Source of the DNA: CAYJUM01 sp964478915
GTDB taxonomy: Bacteria > Nitrospirota > Nitrospiria > Nitrospirales > Nitrospiraceae
Length of the DNA stretch: 24,109 nucleotides
NCBI GenBank assembly: GCA_964478915.1
Contig: CAYZKG010000028.1
Coordinates: 1-24,109 of the forward strand
Reading direction: 5' to 3'
Each line of letters opens with the position of its first letter. The stretch's first letter is position 1. The notes under the pieces are model-generated. The model was not told where the DNA came from, did no database searches, and saw only the letters and a program-made list of their open reading frames with translations. This document shows positions 6,952 to 13,583 of this stretch, one piece after another. Position numbers and translations under genes: made by a program.

Positions 6952-7603
6952 GCGCCGGAGGCGCGAAGCGAGACCAGTTCGGATACGGTGCGGTCTGATA
7001 GAGTCGCTCGAGGTCCACCGGCGTCTCGACCGCCCGTCGCCGCAGCATTTCGGCGACCAGCCGCAACGGCAGCCCTACCGCTGCAGGGAAATCTCCGGCG
7101 ATCCGGGCGATGAGACCCCCGCCCCTGCCTTGGATCGCATAGCCACCGGCTTTCCCCATTCCCTCTCCGCTGCTCACGTAGTCATGCACCTCCGCATCAG
7201 TCACGCTCTTCATCCAGACCCTGACCGATTCCACGGCGCTGTCCCGAATCCGGTCCTGTTCGCGCACGAGGGCCACGCCGGTGTGGATGACATGCTCGCG
7301 GCCCCGCAGGCGTCGCAGCATGGCCTCGGCTTCCCCGACATCAGTCGGCTTTCCCAGCACGTCCGGACCGATCGCAATCAGAGTGTCACTGGCGAGGATC
7401 AACCGATCCGGGAATCGCGCGACCAGCGACTGTGCCTTACGCTCGGCAAGCAGTCGGGCACGGTCTTCCGGTCCGAACCCGGGTGACAGCTCCGCCTCGA
7501 TCACCTCGGCTGAGCCCTCAGGCGGGACGACATCAAAAGGAACTTGGAGCAGGGCGAGGAGATCCCGGCGACGGGGCGAGCTGGAAGCCAAGATCAGACG
7601 CAT
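6938..7603 (-). CDS. maf: Maf-family nucleoside triphosphate pyrophosphatase
   Basis: This 221-residue protein starts MRLILASSSPRRRDLLALL, the Maf/HAM1-like nucleotide-binding N-terminus. Other family blocks are AERKAQSL, LILASDTLIAI, DVLGKPTDVGEAEAMLRRL and GKAGGYAIQGRGGGLI followed by AAVGLPLRLV. Maf proteins hydrolyse dTTP, UTP and modified nucleotides to monophosphates. They are linked to house-cleaning of the nucleotide pool and to division arrest. The ATG at 7603 shares one base with the dus stop (TGATG); a TTG at 7606 would give a 4-nt overlap. dus and maf therefore form a tightly coupled pair. The C-terminus ends in a short extension next to a heptanucleotide repeat. Confidence 0.92.
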   Translation of the reverse strand: MRLILASSSPRRRDLLALLQVPFDVVPPEGSAEVIEAELSPGFGPEDRARLLAERKAQSLVARFPDRLILASDTLIAIGPDVLGKPTDVGEAEAMLRRLRGREHVIHTGVALVREQDRIRDSAVESVRVWMKSVTDAEVHDYVSSGEGMGKAGGYAIQGRGGGLIARIAGDFPAAVGLPLRLVAEMLRRRAVETPVDLERLYQTAPYPNWSRFAPPAQAMG

Positions 7604-8760
7604 CAATGCGCAATACAGGCCAAGGAAGAGCTGGACGGGTCATCGCTCGTCACGGTCCAGCGTCGCTGCCGAAGGAAGCCCTGGAGCAACTCGGCCGCGT
7701 GAGCGCTGCTGGTCGCCCGGACCATCCCGGCCCGGAGGACGGCGGCATCGCGAAAGCCCCGGCAATACCATCCGAGATGCTTCCGCATCGCCGGGAACCG
7801 CGCAGGACCGAACAGGGCCTCGAACTGGCGGGCGTGCTCCAGCATGATGTGAAAGCGCACCGCAAGGTTCAGGGGAGAGGGATCTTCCGGGATCTCAGCG
7901 CCCGACCGGACGCAACGGCGGGCCGATTCCTTCGCCCTGAAGAACCAGGGAGCCCCCAGCGCGGCTCGCCCCACCAGCACCCCATTGACGCCGTGCTGCA
8001 GGATGCGCTGAACCGCATCCTGCAAGCTGCCCACATCGCCATTGCCCAGCAAGAGCGTGGCGGTCCCTTGGGCCAAGCGAGCCGCCCGCTCAATCGCGCG
8101 CCAGTCCGCCTCCCCGCGGTACTGCTGTTCCAATGTCCGGCCGTGTATCGAAACGGCGGCCGGCTGCTCTTCCAGCAGATGACTGACCCACGGCTCGATC
8201 ACGACCGAATCATAGCCGAGCCGGGTTTTCACCGACAGCGGGATGAGGCGCCGAGGCGAGGCCGGTTCGCCGGTTCGCCTGCGATTCATCGCACGGATCA
8301 GCTCAATGCGGACGGGCTTGAGTCCGGCCGCCTCGAGGGACCGGCCAGCCGCCCAGTCTCGGATGCCTTGCTGGGCCGCCCGCATGATGTCATGGGCCAG
8401 CGCGGGCGTGCGGATCAACGCGGCCCCCGATCCGGAGGAGGCCACGTTTTTGGCGGGACAGCCCATGTTGATGTCCAGTCCGTCGAATCCCAGCTCACAG
8501 ACCACCTGCGCCGCCTGATAAAACAGCTCAGGAGTCTTCCCGTAGAGCTGGGCGACCACCGGCCGCTCGATCTCTGCGTAGATCAGCGAAGCCAGCAGAT
8601 GCTCGGGCCCTCGGCAGACATCCATGACGCTGGTGAATTCCGTAAACGTCACGTCCGGAGGCCCTTGCCGGGCCACGGTCAGCCGAAAGGCCGCGTCGGT
8701 CACCCCGTCCATGGGGGCCAGGCCAATGATCGGGTGGGGAAGCGTCTGCCAGAAATTCAT
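7603..8760 (-). CDS. dus: tRNA-dihydrouridine synthase
   Basis: A 385-residue FMN-dependent TIM-barrel enzyme that reduces uridines in the tRNA D-loop. PIIGLAPMDGVTDAAFR near residues 10-26 is the family N-terminus. DINMGCPAKNV carries the catalytic C101, SVKTRLGY is near 176-183, and SIHGRT (H206) and LGNGDVGSLQDA are the flavin phosphate-binding side. About 40 residues between GIRDW (~136) and SVKTR (~176), rich in Arg, Pro and Glu, seem longer than usual for DusB-like enzymes. The C-terminal tail after ~365 is also poorly conserved in character. No Shine-Dalgarno site precedes ATG 8760. The gene is followed by maf with a 1-nt overlap. Confidence 0.93.
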   Translation of the reverse strand: MNFWQTLPHPIIGLAPMDGVTDAAFRLTVARQGPPDVTFTEFTSVMDVCRGPEHLLASLIYAEIERPVVAQLYGKTPELFYQAAQVVCELGFDGLDINMGCPAKNVASSGSGAALIRTPALAHDIMRAAQQGIRDWAAGRSLEAAGLKPVRIELIRAMNRRRTGEPASPRRLIPLSVKTRLGYDSVVIEPWVSHLLEEQPAAVSIHGRTLEQQYRGEADWRAIERAARLAQGTATLLLGNGDVGSLQDAVQRILQHGVNGVLVGRAALGAPWFFRAKESARRCVRSGAEIPEDPSPLNLAVRFHIMLEHARQFEALFGPARFPAMRKHLGWYCRGFRDAAVLRAGMVRATSSAHAAELLQGFLRQRRWTVTSDDPSSSSLACIAH

Positions 8761-8806
8761 AGGAACGTTATGCGTGATGCGCTAGGTCCTTCTGAGCGGG
8801 CGACAC

Positions 8807-8835
8807 AGTCTAATCGGTGGCCTCGGCTTTGACAA
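8807..8835 (-). promoter_or_regulatory. Candidate promoter of the dus-maf operon
   Basis: Read on the minus strand: TTGTCA (8835-8830), 17-nt spacer, TAGACT (8812-8807). This predicts a leader of about 40 nt before the dus ATG at 8760. Confidence 0.45.
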
Positions 8836-8855
8836 GGGAGCAGAGGCCTGGGCCG

Positions 8856-8864
8856 TGGTAAGAT
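8856..8864 (+). promoter_or_regulatory. Extended -10 element upstream of the LOG-family gene
   Basis: TGGTAAGAT (TGn plus TAAGAT). A TTGACA exists at 8829-8834 but its spacing (24 nt) is too long to pair. The predicted start near 8871 leaves a ~16-nt leader containing AGGAGG. The in-frame ATG at 8863 lies inside this -10, arguing against it as the gene start. Confidence 0.32.
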
Positions 8865-8886
8865 GGAAGGCCAACAGGAGGGCATG

Positions 8887-9954
8887 ATGACCAAACGAAC
8901 CGCAGCGAACCGGCATCTGAGTCACCGCCGAGCCATCTCCAACGAGGAGATCCTCGCACAGGTACAAGTGTTGCTGGACGGGCCGGATGACAATCTGACC
9001 GCCATCCTGCTGAAGGAGATGCTGCTGGGCACCCTCAAGCTCAAGGACTCTCATCTCGAGACGCTCGATCTCAAGATCCTGAACCGGACGCTGAAGGAGT
9101 TGCGCCTGGCTTTCCGGATGTTCCAACCCTATCGGCACCGTCCCAAGGTGAGCCTCTTCGGCTCGGCCCGGACCCCGCCTGATGATCCGAACTACGAACT
9201 GGCCCGTCGGTTCGCGAATCTGCTGGTGCGGCACGGCTACATGGTGATCACCGGCGGCGCGGACGGTATCATGCGCGCGGGGCACGAAGGCGCCGGCCGG
9301 GAGAACAGCTTCGGCGTCAATATCATGTTGCCCTTCGAGCAGGGACCAAACGAGGTCATCGCGGACGACCCCAAGCTGTTCACCTTCCGATACTTCTTCA
9401 CGCGAAAATTGTTGTTCGTGAAAGAGTCCCATGCCGCGGCGCTGTTCCCGGGCGGCTTCGGCACCCACGACGAAGCCTTTGAGCTCTTGACGCTCGTTCA
9501 GACCGGCAAGACCAACCCGCAGCCGATCGTCTTTCTGCAGGCGCCGGGCACCGACTACTGGGGTCCCTGGTATGCCTTCGTCACGGACCAACTGCTGGCG
9601 CGCGGCCTGATCGGCAAGGAAGACCTGTGCCTCTTCAAGATGTTCGAGTCGGCCGAAGCCGCGGTCGAGGAGATCATCGGGTTTTACCGGAATTTCCATT
9701 CCATCCGGTTCGTCGGCCGGCAACTCGTGATCCGGATCAAGCATCCGCTGGCCGAGGAGCCTCTGGCGCGCATCAACATGGAGTTCAGTGACGTGCTGGA
9801 GCGGGGCATCATCGAACAACGCGGGCCGCTCCCTGAGGAACTGGATGAGTCCGCCCTGAAGGACCTGCCGCGTCTGGTCTTCCACTACAATCGGCGCAGT
9901 GCCGGCCGCCTCCGCCAGTTGATCGACCAGATCAATGCCTCACCAACAGGCTAG
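8887..9954 (+). CDS. LOG-family (TIGR00730-like) Rossmann-fold protein
   Basis: The family signature PGGFGTHDE (~188-196 from this start) identifies the LOG/lysine-decarboxylase-like Rossmann fold. Other family blocks are SLFGSARTPPDDPNY, VITGGADGIMRAGHEGAG, FGVNIMLPFEQGPN and FFTRKLLFV. Characterised members cleave the N-glycosidic bond of nucleoside monophosphates (cytokinin-activating LOG; E. coli PpnN). At 355 residues it is longer than the ~180-200-aa core, with ~80 extra residues before and ~100 after it, closer to long bacterial types. I chose ATG 8887 because AGGAGG (8876-8881) sits five nt upstream; ATG 8884 and 8863 are alternatives. The TAG stop lies in a heptanucleotide repeat. 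Confidence 0.87.
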   Translation: MTKRTAANRHLSHRRAISNEEILAQVQVLLDGPDDNLTAILLKEMLLGTLKLKDSHLETLDLKILNRTLKELRLAFRMFQPYRHRPKVSLFGSARTPPDDPNYELARRFANLLVRHGYMVITGGADGIMRAGHEGAGRENSFGVNIMLPFEQGPNEVIADDPKLFTFRYFFTRKLLFVKESHAAALFPGGFGTHDEAFELLTLVQTGKTNPQPIVFLQAPGTDYWGPWYAFVTDQLLARGLIGKEDLCLFKMFESAEAAVEEIIGFYRNFHSIRFVGRQLVIRIKHPLAEEPLARINMEFSDVLERGIIEQRGPLPEELDESALKDLPRLVFHYNRRSAGRLRQLIDQINASPTG

Positions 9955-9968
9955 AGGCGCGAGGCACG
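9948..9968. repeat. Heptanucleotide repeat spanning the stop of the LOG-family gene
   Basis: AGGCTAG, AGGCGCG, AGGCACG in 7-nt phase; the TAG stop codon (9952-9954) ends the first unit. It is the same AGGCTAG/CTAGCCT word as the repeat at 6931-6951, in the opposite orientation. Confidence 0.55.
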
Positions 9969-9976
9969 GGGCTCTT

Positions 9977-10003
9977 TTGGAAGCCGCCGGGCCGTGGTAT
10001 GCT
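9977..10003 (+). promoter_or_regulatory. Candidate promoter of the DHH phosphoesterase gene, leaderless type
   Basis: TTGGAA (9977-9982), a short 15-nt spacer, and TATGCT (9998-10003) preceded by TGG (9995-9997), which fits an extended -10. The -10 ends 8 nt before the ATG at 10012, and no Shine-Dalgarno site lies between them. Confidence 0.33.
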
Positions 10004-10011
10004 GGCGCCAC

Positions 10012-10866
10012 ATGATCCAAGGGCCCCCACGCCATCGCGGCTCCCCGCCCCCGGATATCGTCCTGTACCATGCCGAATGCCTCGATGGCTTTGGCGCGGC
10101 CTGGGCAATCTGGAAGCGGTTTCCCTCGGCGCGCTTCGTTCCGGCGAAGCACGGCTTGCCGCCGCCGAACGATCTGGCCGGTCGCCACGTCGTGATCGTG
10201 GACTTCAGCTACACCCGGGAGACCCTTCAGGCGCTCGCCGGGAGAGCCAAAAGCCTCATGGTGCTCGACCATCACATCACCGCCCAGGATGCCCTGGCTG
10301 ACTTGCCGTACGTCTACTTCGACCAGTCGAAAAGCGGGGCGGTTTTAGCTTGGGAGTGGGCGCATGAGGAGCCGGTGCCGTGGCTGCTCCGTTACGTGCA
10401 GGACAAGGACCTGTGGCAGTGGACGCTGCCGGGCAGCCGGGAGATCAACGCGGCGTTGGCCTCCCACCCGTTCGACTTCAACATCTGGGACGGGTTCCGG
10501 CAGGAGCGCTTGGAGGAAGAGGGCCGCGCGATTCTCCGCTATGAAAACGAGCTCGTCGGCAAGATCGCGGAAGAGGCGATCATCGTGTCATTTCAGGGAC
10601 ACCGCGTCCCGGCGGTCCAGAGCGCCGTGCTGACCAGCCAGCTCGGAGAGCGACTGTGCCGTGGGTACCCGTTCTGCATCATCTGGCACGATCGTGACGG
10701 CCGCCGGTACTATAGCCTGCGCTCCAGCGCGTCGGGAGCGGACGTGGCTGCCATCGCAGTGGCCTACGGGGGCGGCGGTCATACTCATGCCGCAGGCTTT
10801 TCCGTTCCGCTCCCTCCCGACACGCCCGCGCCGCTTGATCCGCTGCTTGAACAGCCGCTTCGATGA
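10012..10866 (+). CDS. DHH-family phosphoesterase (DHH-DHHA1)
   Basis: A 284-residue metal-dependent phosphoesterase. The first metal-binding block is VLYHAECLDGFGAA (H20, D25), the second VIVDFS (D64) and the name-giving VLDHHIT spans residues 84-90. A C-terminal GGGGHTHAAGF is the DHHA1 substrate-binding motif. Members degrade short RNA oligomers (NrnA-like), cyclic dinucleotides or other phosphodiesters; no motif here fixes the substrate. No Shine-Dalgarno site precedes ATG 10012, while a TATGCT box ends 8 nt upstream. An in-frame GTG at 9994 is a less likely start because it lies inside the promoter. The stop overlaps the rhomboid start by 4 nt (ATGA, 10863-10866). Confidence 0.88.
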   Translation: MIQGPPRHRGSPPPDIVLYHAECLDGFGAAWAIWKRFPSARFVPAKHGLPPPNDLAGRHVVIVDFSYTRETLQALAGRAKSLMVLDHHITAQDALADLPYVYFDQSKSGAVLAWEWAHEEPVPWLLRYVQDKDLWQWTLPGSREINAALASHPFDFNIWDGFRQERLEEEGRAILRYENELVGKIAEEAIIVSFQGHRVPAVQSAVLTSQLGERLCRGYPFCIIWHDRDGRRYYSLRSSASGADVAAIAVAYGGGGHTHAAGFSVPLPPDTPAPLDPLLEQPLR

Positions 10867-11585
10867 TTCCGCTTCACGACGACAATCCAACCGAAACCAC
10901 GCCGATCATCACCATCGGGTTCATTATCGCCTGCGCCCTGGTCTTTCTGTATCAAGTCTCGCTGCCGGAGCGCCTGGGGGAGGCCTTCGTGTACCAGTAC
11001 GGGGCGATCCCGGCGGTGGTGTTCGGAAAAGCTGCCCTGCCCCCGGAACTCGCCGGTCTGCCGGCCTATGCCACCTTGCTGACCAGCATGTTCCTCCATG
11101 GGGGCTGGATGCACCTGATCGGCAACATGCTGTACCTGTGGATCTTCGGGAACAACATCGAGGACGTGATGGGCCACGTGAAGTTCGTCATCTTCTACAT
11201 GACTTGTGGCGTCCTGGCCGCGTTGAGTCACGCGGTGATCGAGCCGTCTTCACCCGTGCCGATGGTTGGCGCCAGCGGGGCCATCTCCGGCGTGCTCGGC
11301 GCGTATCTGCTGCTGTTCCCCCGGGCGCAGGTCTTGGTGCTGATCCCGCTGGGGATTTTCACCCGCGCGATGTATGTCCCCGCCGGCTTCGTCCTGGGGC
11401 TGTGGTTCGTGATGCAGCTGTTGAGCGGCGGCATGACCCTCGGGAGACAAGGAGGCGGGGTGGCCTTCTTCGCGCACGTGGGGGGATTCGCGGCCGGCAT
11501 GGCCTTGATCGGCATCTTCAAGCATCCGCACGTCCGGTTCTTCGCCCCGCGACGGCACCGGGGGTGGCGGGAATTCGAGTGGTGA
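10863..11585 (+). CDS. Rhomboid-family intramembrane serine protease
   Basis: A 240-residue membrane protein with about six to seven hydrophobic segments. The catalytic dyad is visible as S139 in VGASGAISG and H205 in FFAHVGGFAAG. HGGWMHLIGNMLYLW (79-93) supplies the conserved His/Asn region of helix 2. Rhomboids cut membrane-anchored substrates within or near the bilayer. The N-terminal loop before HGGWMHL is longer than in GlpG and carries a Pro-rich stretch (GKAALPPELAGLP). Translation is coupled to the DHH gene by a 4-nt overlap. The cytoplasmic tail is short and basic (APRRHRGWREFEW). Confidence 0.93.
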   Translation: MIPLHDDNPTETTPIITIGFIIACALVFLYQVSLPERLGEAFVYQYGAIPAVVFGKAALPPELAGLPAYATLLTSMFLHGGWMHLIGNMLYLWIFGNNIEDVMGHVKFVIFYMTCGVLAALSHAVIEPSSPVPMVGASGAISGVLGAYLLLFPRAQVLVLIPLGIFTRAMYVPAGFVLGLWFVMQLLSGGMTLGRQGGGVAFFAHVGGFAAGMALIGIFKHPHVRFFAPRRHRGWREFEW

Positions 11586-12116
11586 GGAAGCGGGTCCTGT
11601 CACGCCGAACAGCCTGACTCTGCAAACGGGATGGCCCAATCGGCCCTGCTCAGAGGCTGCGGCTTGACCGCACTAACCCTCGCATCTGCTCGGTTGCGGA
11701 ACTTGTTCCATCCCTAGCGTGGCTCGAATGGAACTTCAGACAGTCCTCACCGTCGGCTTTCAGCCGACCGCATCTGCTCAGGAAGTGCGGAGCCCAAGCC
11801 TCGCCATTCGCGATGCCGCTTGGGCCATCCCGCTTCGGTGTGTTTTAGGGAGCCTCAGTGGGTCCCCACTCTTCCGGCAACGTCCGCTCAAGGCCTACCA
11901 CGCTTCGCGGGCGATGAAAGTCTCAGTGGCCCCGTTCCTCCGGCATTCCGCTCACTGGCGACATAGCTCCTAATGGCGCGGAGTCAAATGCTCCGCGATT
12001 CGAGACGAGAGTCCCGGCCAGCCCGCTATTTCTGAATCAAGGCGTTTGGGAAAGGAGGCGGAGGGGGAGGGCGGAAGACCAGGCGTCGTCCGGTTTTTCG
12101 GCGAAGCTTAGCACCA
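11586..12116. other. 531-bp intergenic region without a supported gene
   Basis: No reading frame here has a convincing start, ribosome-binding site or recognisable product. The region contains the 212-bp inverted-repeat element (11624-11835). It also holds a repeated word around CGCATCTGCTC (11681 and 11770) and small perfect hairpins: GTCGGCT-TTC-AGCCGAC near 11753 and CGCGGAG-7 nt-CTCCGCG near 11977-11997. A purine-rich run lies at about 12047-12080. It marks the boundary between the conserved rhomboid gene and the toxin-antitoxin island. Confidence 0.6.
11624..11835. mobile_element. 212-bp MITE-like element with 21-bp imperfect terminal inverted repeats
   Basis: Arms 11624-11644 and 11815-11835 match at 19 of 21 positions, including a perfect 13-bp core (CGGGATGGCCCAA / TTGGGCCATCCCG). 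Inside is a direct repeat (CGCATCTGCTC, 88-89 bp apart) and a 7-bp-stem hairpin. No transposase is encoded and I see no target-site duplication, so this may be a non-autonomous element or a structured repeat. Confidence 0.4.
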
Positions 12117-12377
12117 TCAACCGCGGTAGACGTCTTTTCGATCAGTCACACGATGGATAAGAATCCTCTTGTTAGCATCGTCAATCCTGTAAAGGACTCG
12201 GAACCTGCCAACGCGGATGCGCCAGTCATTCTGGCGACCTTCGAGCTTCCGCACTCCAATCGGCCTAGGAACGTTTTGAAGCCCATCGATGGCGGCTCTA
12301 ACTCTAGCCATCGAGACCGTGTCAAGGCGCAAGAACTCTTTTTCCGCTCGGCGCGAGAGCTCAATAACATACTTCAC
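12117..12377 (-). CDS. RelE/ParE-family toxin
   Basis: An 86-residue protein with the compact RelE/ParE layout. The start is MKYVIELSRRAEKEFLRLD, the middle block VRKLEGRQNDWRIRVGRFRVLYRID and the end ILIHRVTDRKDVYRG. The basic centre (R52-R59 region) and the terminal R-x-x-x-YR are typical of RelE-like mRNA interferases that cut mRNA in the ribosome; ParE gyrase poisons share the fold. RelE is favoured by the GxxxDWRIRVGxxRVLYR pattern. The start overlaps the stop of the upstream antitoxin by 4 nt (12374-12377). Base composition is less GC-rich than neighbouring core genes, in keeping with transfer. Confidence 0.87.
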   Translation of the reverse strand: MKYVIELSRRAEKEFLRLDTVSMARVRAAIDGLQNVPRPIGVRKLEGRQNDWRIRVGRFRVLYRIDDANKRILIHRVTDRKDVYRG

Positions 12378-12574
12378 CGCCGTCGTTGCTGCCTTCTGCT
12401 TTTGGCTTTGACCTCATTCCACGTCCGCCGGGGAGCGCCCCTGACTTCGTCGATCAAATCGGCATCAATCACATCTTGAGCCCGCTCTAAGAGTTCTTGG
12501 TACTCTTCGATAGGGAGTAAGACGCTTTGCGGTTTTCCCCGCTTATCAGTCACGAATTTCGGATGCAGAGTCAT
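12374..12574 (-). CDS. Antitoxin of the RelE-type pair (Phd/YefM-like or uncharacterised)
   Basis: A 66-residue protein: MTLHPKFVTDKRGKPQSVLL, then PIEEYQELLERAQDVIDADL, and a basic tail (RRTWNEVKAKSRRQQRRR). The order of a short beta segment (PKFVTDKRGKPQSVLLPI), an amphipathic helix (EYQELLERAQDV) and a flexible C-terminus recalls Phd/YefM-type antitoxins, where the tail wraps the toxin and the N-terminus binds operator DNA. It lies upstream of the toxin with a 4-nt overlap, the usual antitoxin-first order. The ribosome-binding site is weak (GAGGGAAAC about 10 nt upstream). Confidence 0.78.
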   Translation of the reverse strand: MTLHPKFVTDKRGKPQSVLLPIEEYQELLERAQDVIDADLIDEVRGAPRRTWNEVKAKSRRQQRRR

Positions 12575-12599
12575 GTTCTTGTTTCCCTCATCTCATTTC

Positions 12600-12664
12600 C
12601 TATCCGGCGAGCGTGCGGCGGAAGGCTTGGGCGGAGGACGTGGCCCATCTTGCGGCCCGGCCGG
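12600..12664 (-). pseudogene. purK: Remnant of a purK 3' end
   Basis: On the minus strand, 12664-12638 is identical over 27 bp to 13686-13660 in the intact purK and encodes its RPGRKMGHV motif. Immediately after it, in a shifted frame, the sequence reads SAQAFRRTLAG and a stop (TAG at 12602-12600), which looks like a PurK C-terminus. The stretch between the two parts is deleted. It is not a copy of the C-terminus of the purK at 13584, which ends differently, so it probably derives from a divergent allele. Confidence 0.55.
12638..12664. repeat. 27-bp direct repeat, copy 1 (in the purK remnant)
   Basis: Exact match to 13660-13686. The two copies bracket vapBC, about 1 kb apart. Confidence 0.85.
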
Positions 12665-12674
12665 GCCATGACGG

Positions 12675-13210
12675 TTACTGCGGTGCGGCAAGCACGGTGA
12701 CTTCCGGCATCGGATAGTCCCTCACGTTGCCCGTNNNNNNNNNNNNNNNNNNNNNNNNNNNNNNNNNNNNNNNNNNNNNNNNNNNNNNNNNNNNNNNNNN
12801 NNNNNNNNNNNNNNNNNNNNNNNNNNNNNNNNNNGCGGTGCGGCAAGCACGGTGACTTCCGGCATCGGATAGTCCCTCACGTTGCCCGTGGCCACGGACG
12901 CTCCTTCCATGACAGCTGTCGCGGCGATCAAACAGTCCGCTACCCCAAGCTGCCGCCCCTTCGCCCTTCCCTTGAAACGACCGGCCAATTCAGCAATCGG
13001 CCCCGTGACGTCGCAGATCACAAGGCCGTTCAGCAGATCGGCAGTCGTCCCGCTCTCCTCAGGACGCATCCCCGCGATGATTTCGGCAACAGAGATGACC
13101 GAGCAGCATGGGATGGTAGCGACCGTGAGCTGGTCAAGAAAGCTTCTCATGACACTTCGACCACGGAGAAAGTCAATCAGGACATCCGTGTCCAGGATCA
13201 CCTTGCTCAT
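12675..13210 (-). CDS. vapC: VapC-type PIN-domain toxin, interrupted by an assembly gap
   Basis: The PIN domain is clear: MSKVILDTDVLIDFLRG (acidic D7/D9), SVISVAEIIAGM (E43), VADCLIAATA (D92) and ATGNVRDYP (N110, D113). VapC toxins are Mg-dependent RNases, often cutting tRNA or rRNA. The reading frame runs into 100 Ns (12735-12834). The bases before the gap (12680-12734) repeat those after it (12835-12889) exactly. If the duplicate is collapsed, the protein simply continues VTVLAAPQ and stops at TAA (12677-12675), giving 126 residues, a normal VapC length. The start overlaps the antitoxin stop by 4 nt (ATGA, 13207-13210). The coordinates given span the spurious gap. Confidence 0.85.
12680..12734. 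repeat. 55-bp duplicate left of the assembly gap
   Basis: Identical to 12835-12889 over 55 bp and ends exactly at the first N. This is the signature of two contigs that share a k-mer-length end and were scaffolded instead of merged. Confidence 0.9.
12735..12834. other. 100-N scaffold gap
   Basis: Exactly 100 Ns, a placeholder length. Both flanks carry the same 55 bp, so the true missing length is probably zero or negative. Confidence 0.97.
12835..12889. repeat. 55-bp duplicate right of the assembly gap
   Basis: Second copy of 12680-12734, beginning at the first base after the Ns; it is coding sequence of vapC. Confidence 0.9.
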
Positions 13211-13473
13211 CGTCCAGATTTATGGCTGCTTCGGAAGGATCGGCGTAGCGAACGAACGAATCGCCTTGTCCCCTTGGCCAACTCCGGGTGCTTGTCTTCC
13301 TTCCAGGCCCCAAAGCTACTAAGTAAGGCCTTTCTGAACTTGATCCGTTTGAGCTCGTTGCGCAATGCTTCCCCGACCACCTTGCTCTGCTCTCCCTTGG
13401 GGACTGTCCGCTTCAGTTCCTCCAGGAGATCTTCGGGCAGCGTAAAGTTCGCCTGTTTCGTGACAGTCGCCAT
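13207..13473 (-). CDS. vapB: VapB-type antitoxin
   Basis: From ATG 13473 the product is 88 residues: MATVTKQANFTLPEDLLEEL, KRTVPKGEQSKVVGEALRNE, then a basic tail. TKQANFTLPEDLLEELKR with SKVVGEALRNEL is a ribbon-helix-helix layout, which binds operator DNA as a dimer. The C-terminal tail (KALLSSFGAWKEDKHPEL and beyond) would cover the VapC active site. ATG 13485 is an alternative start (MGASMATV); longer in-frame extensions would run into the operator-like repeat at 13494-13509. The stop overlaps the vapC start by 4 nt. Confidence 0.84.
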   Translation of the reverse strand: MATVTKQANFTLPEDLLEELKRTVPKGEQSKVVGEALRNELKRIKFRKALLSSFGAWKEDKHPELAKGTRRFVRSLRRSFRSSHKSGR

Positions 13474-13493
13474 AGAAGCCCCCATCACCAACC

Positions 13494-13509
13494 TATAGAG
13501 ATGCCTATA
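13494..13509. promoter_or_regulatory. Operator-like repeat upstream of vapBC
   Basis: TATAG (13494-13498), six nt, CTATA (13505-13509) form an inverted repeat; the same bases also form a direct repeat CCTATA at a 12-nt interval (13493 and 13505 on the plus strand, first copy at 13492-13497). Its position just before the antitoxin and its TATA-rich -10-like content fit an autoregulatory ribbon-helix-helix site. Confidence 0.35.
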
Positions 13510-13583
13510 TGATGGCACGGCGGAGAGCTGATGTCAAAGCCATGAGCTCAGTGGCAGGCAAGGAGCGAGCCAACAGGAACAGA

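Noticed and set aside
7432..8832. 466-codon plus-strand open frame opposite maf and dus
   Set aside because: No domain or ribosome-binding site; it crosses two real genes in antisense.
11719..11973. 84-codon plus-strand frame in the intergenic region
   Set aside because: No ribosome-binding site or recognisable family, and half of it lies within the inverted-repeat element.
11970..12030. tRNA-like look of the CGCGGAG...CTCCGCG hairpin and the ATTCGAGACG stretch
   Set aside because: No complete cloverleaf: a T-arm with GTTCRA and an acceptor stem are missing on both strands.
12047..12080. Purine-rich run that could form a G-quadruplex
   Set aside because: Only three G-runs of three or more; a two-layer structure would be weak and there is no link to a gene start.
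12571..12846. Apparent 91-aa frame through the N gap
   Set aside because: It reads through the Ns; its real part encodes only the purK-like RPGRKMGHV remnant and an out-of-frame tail.
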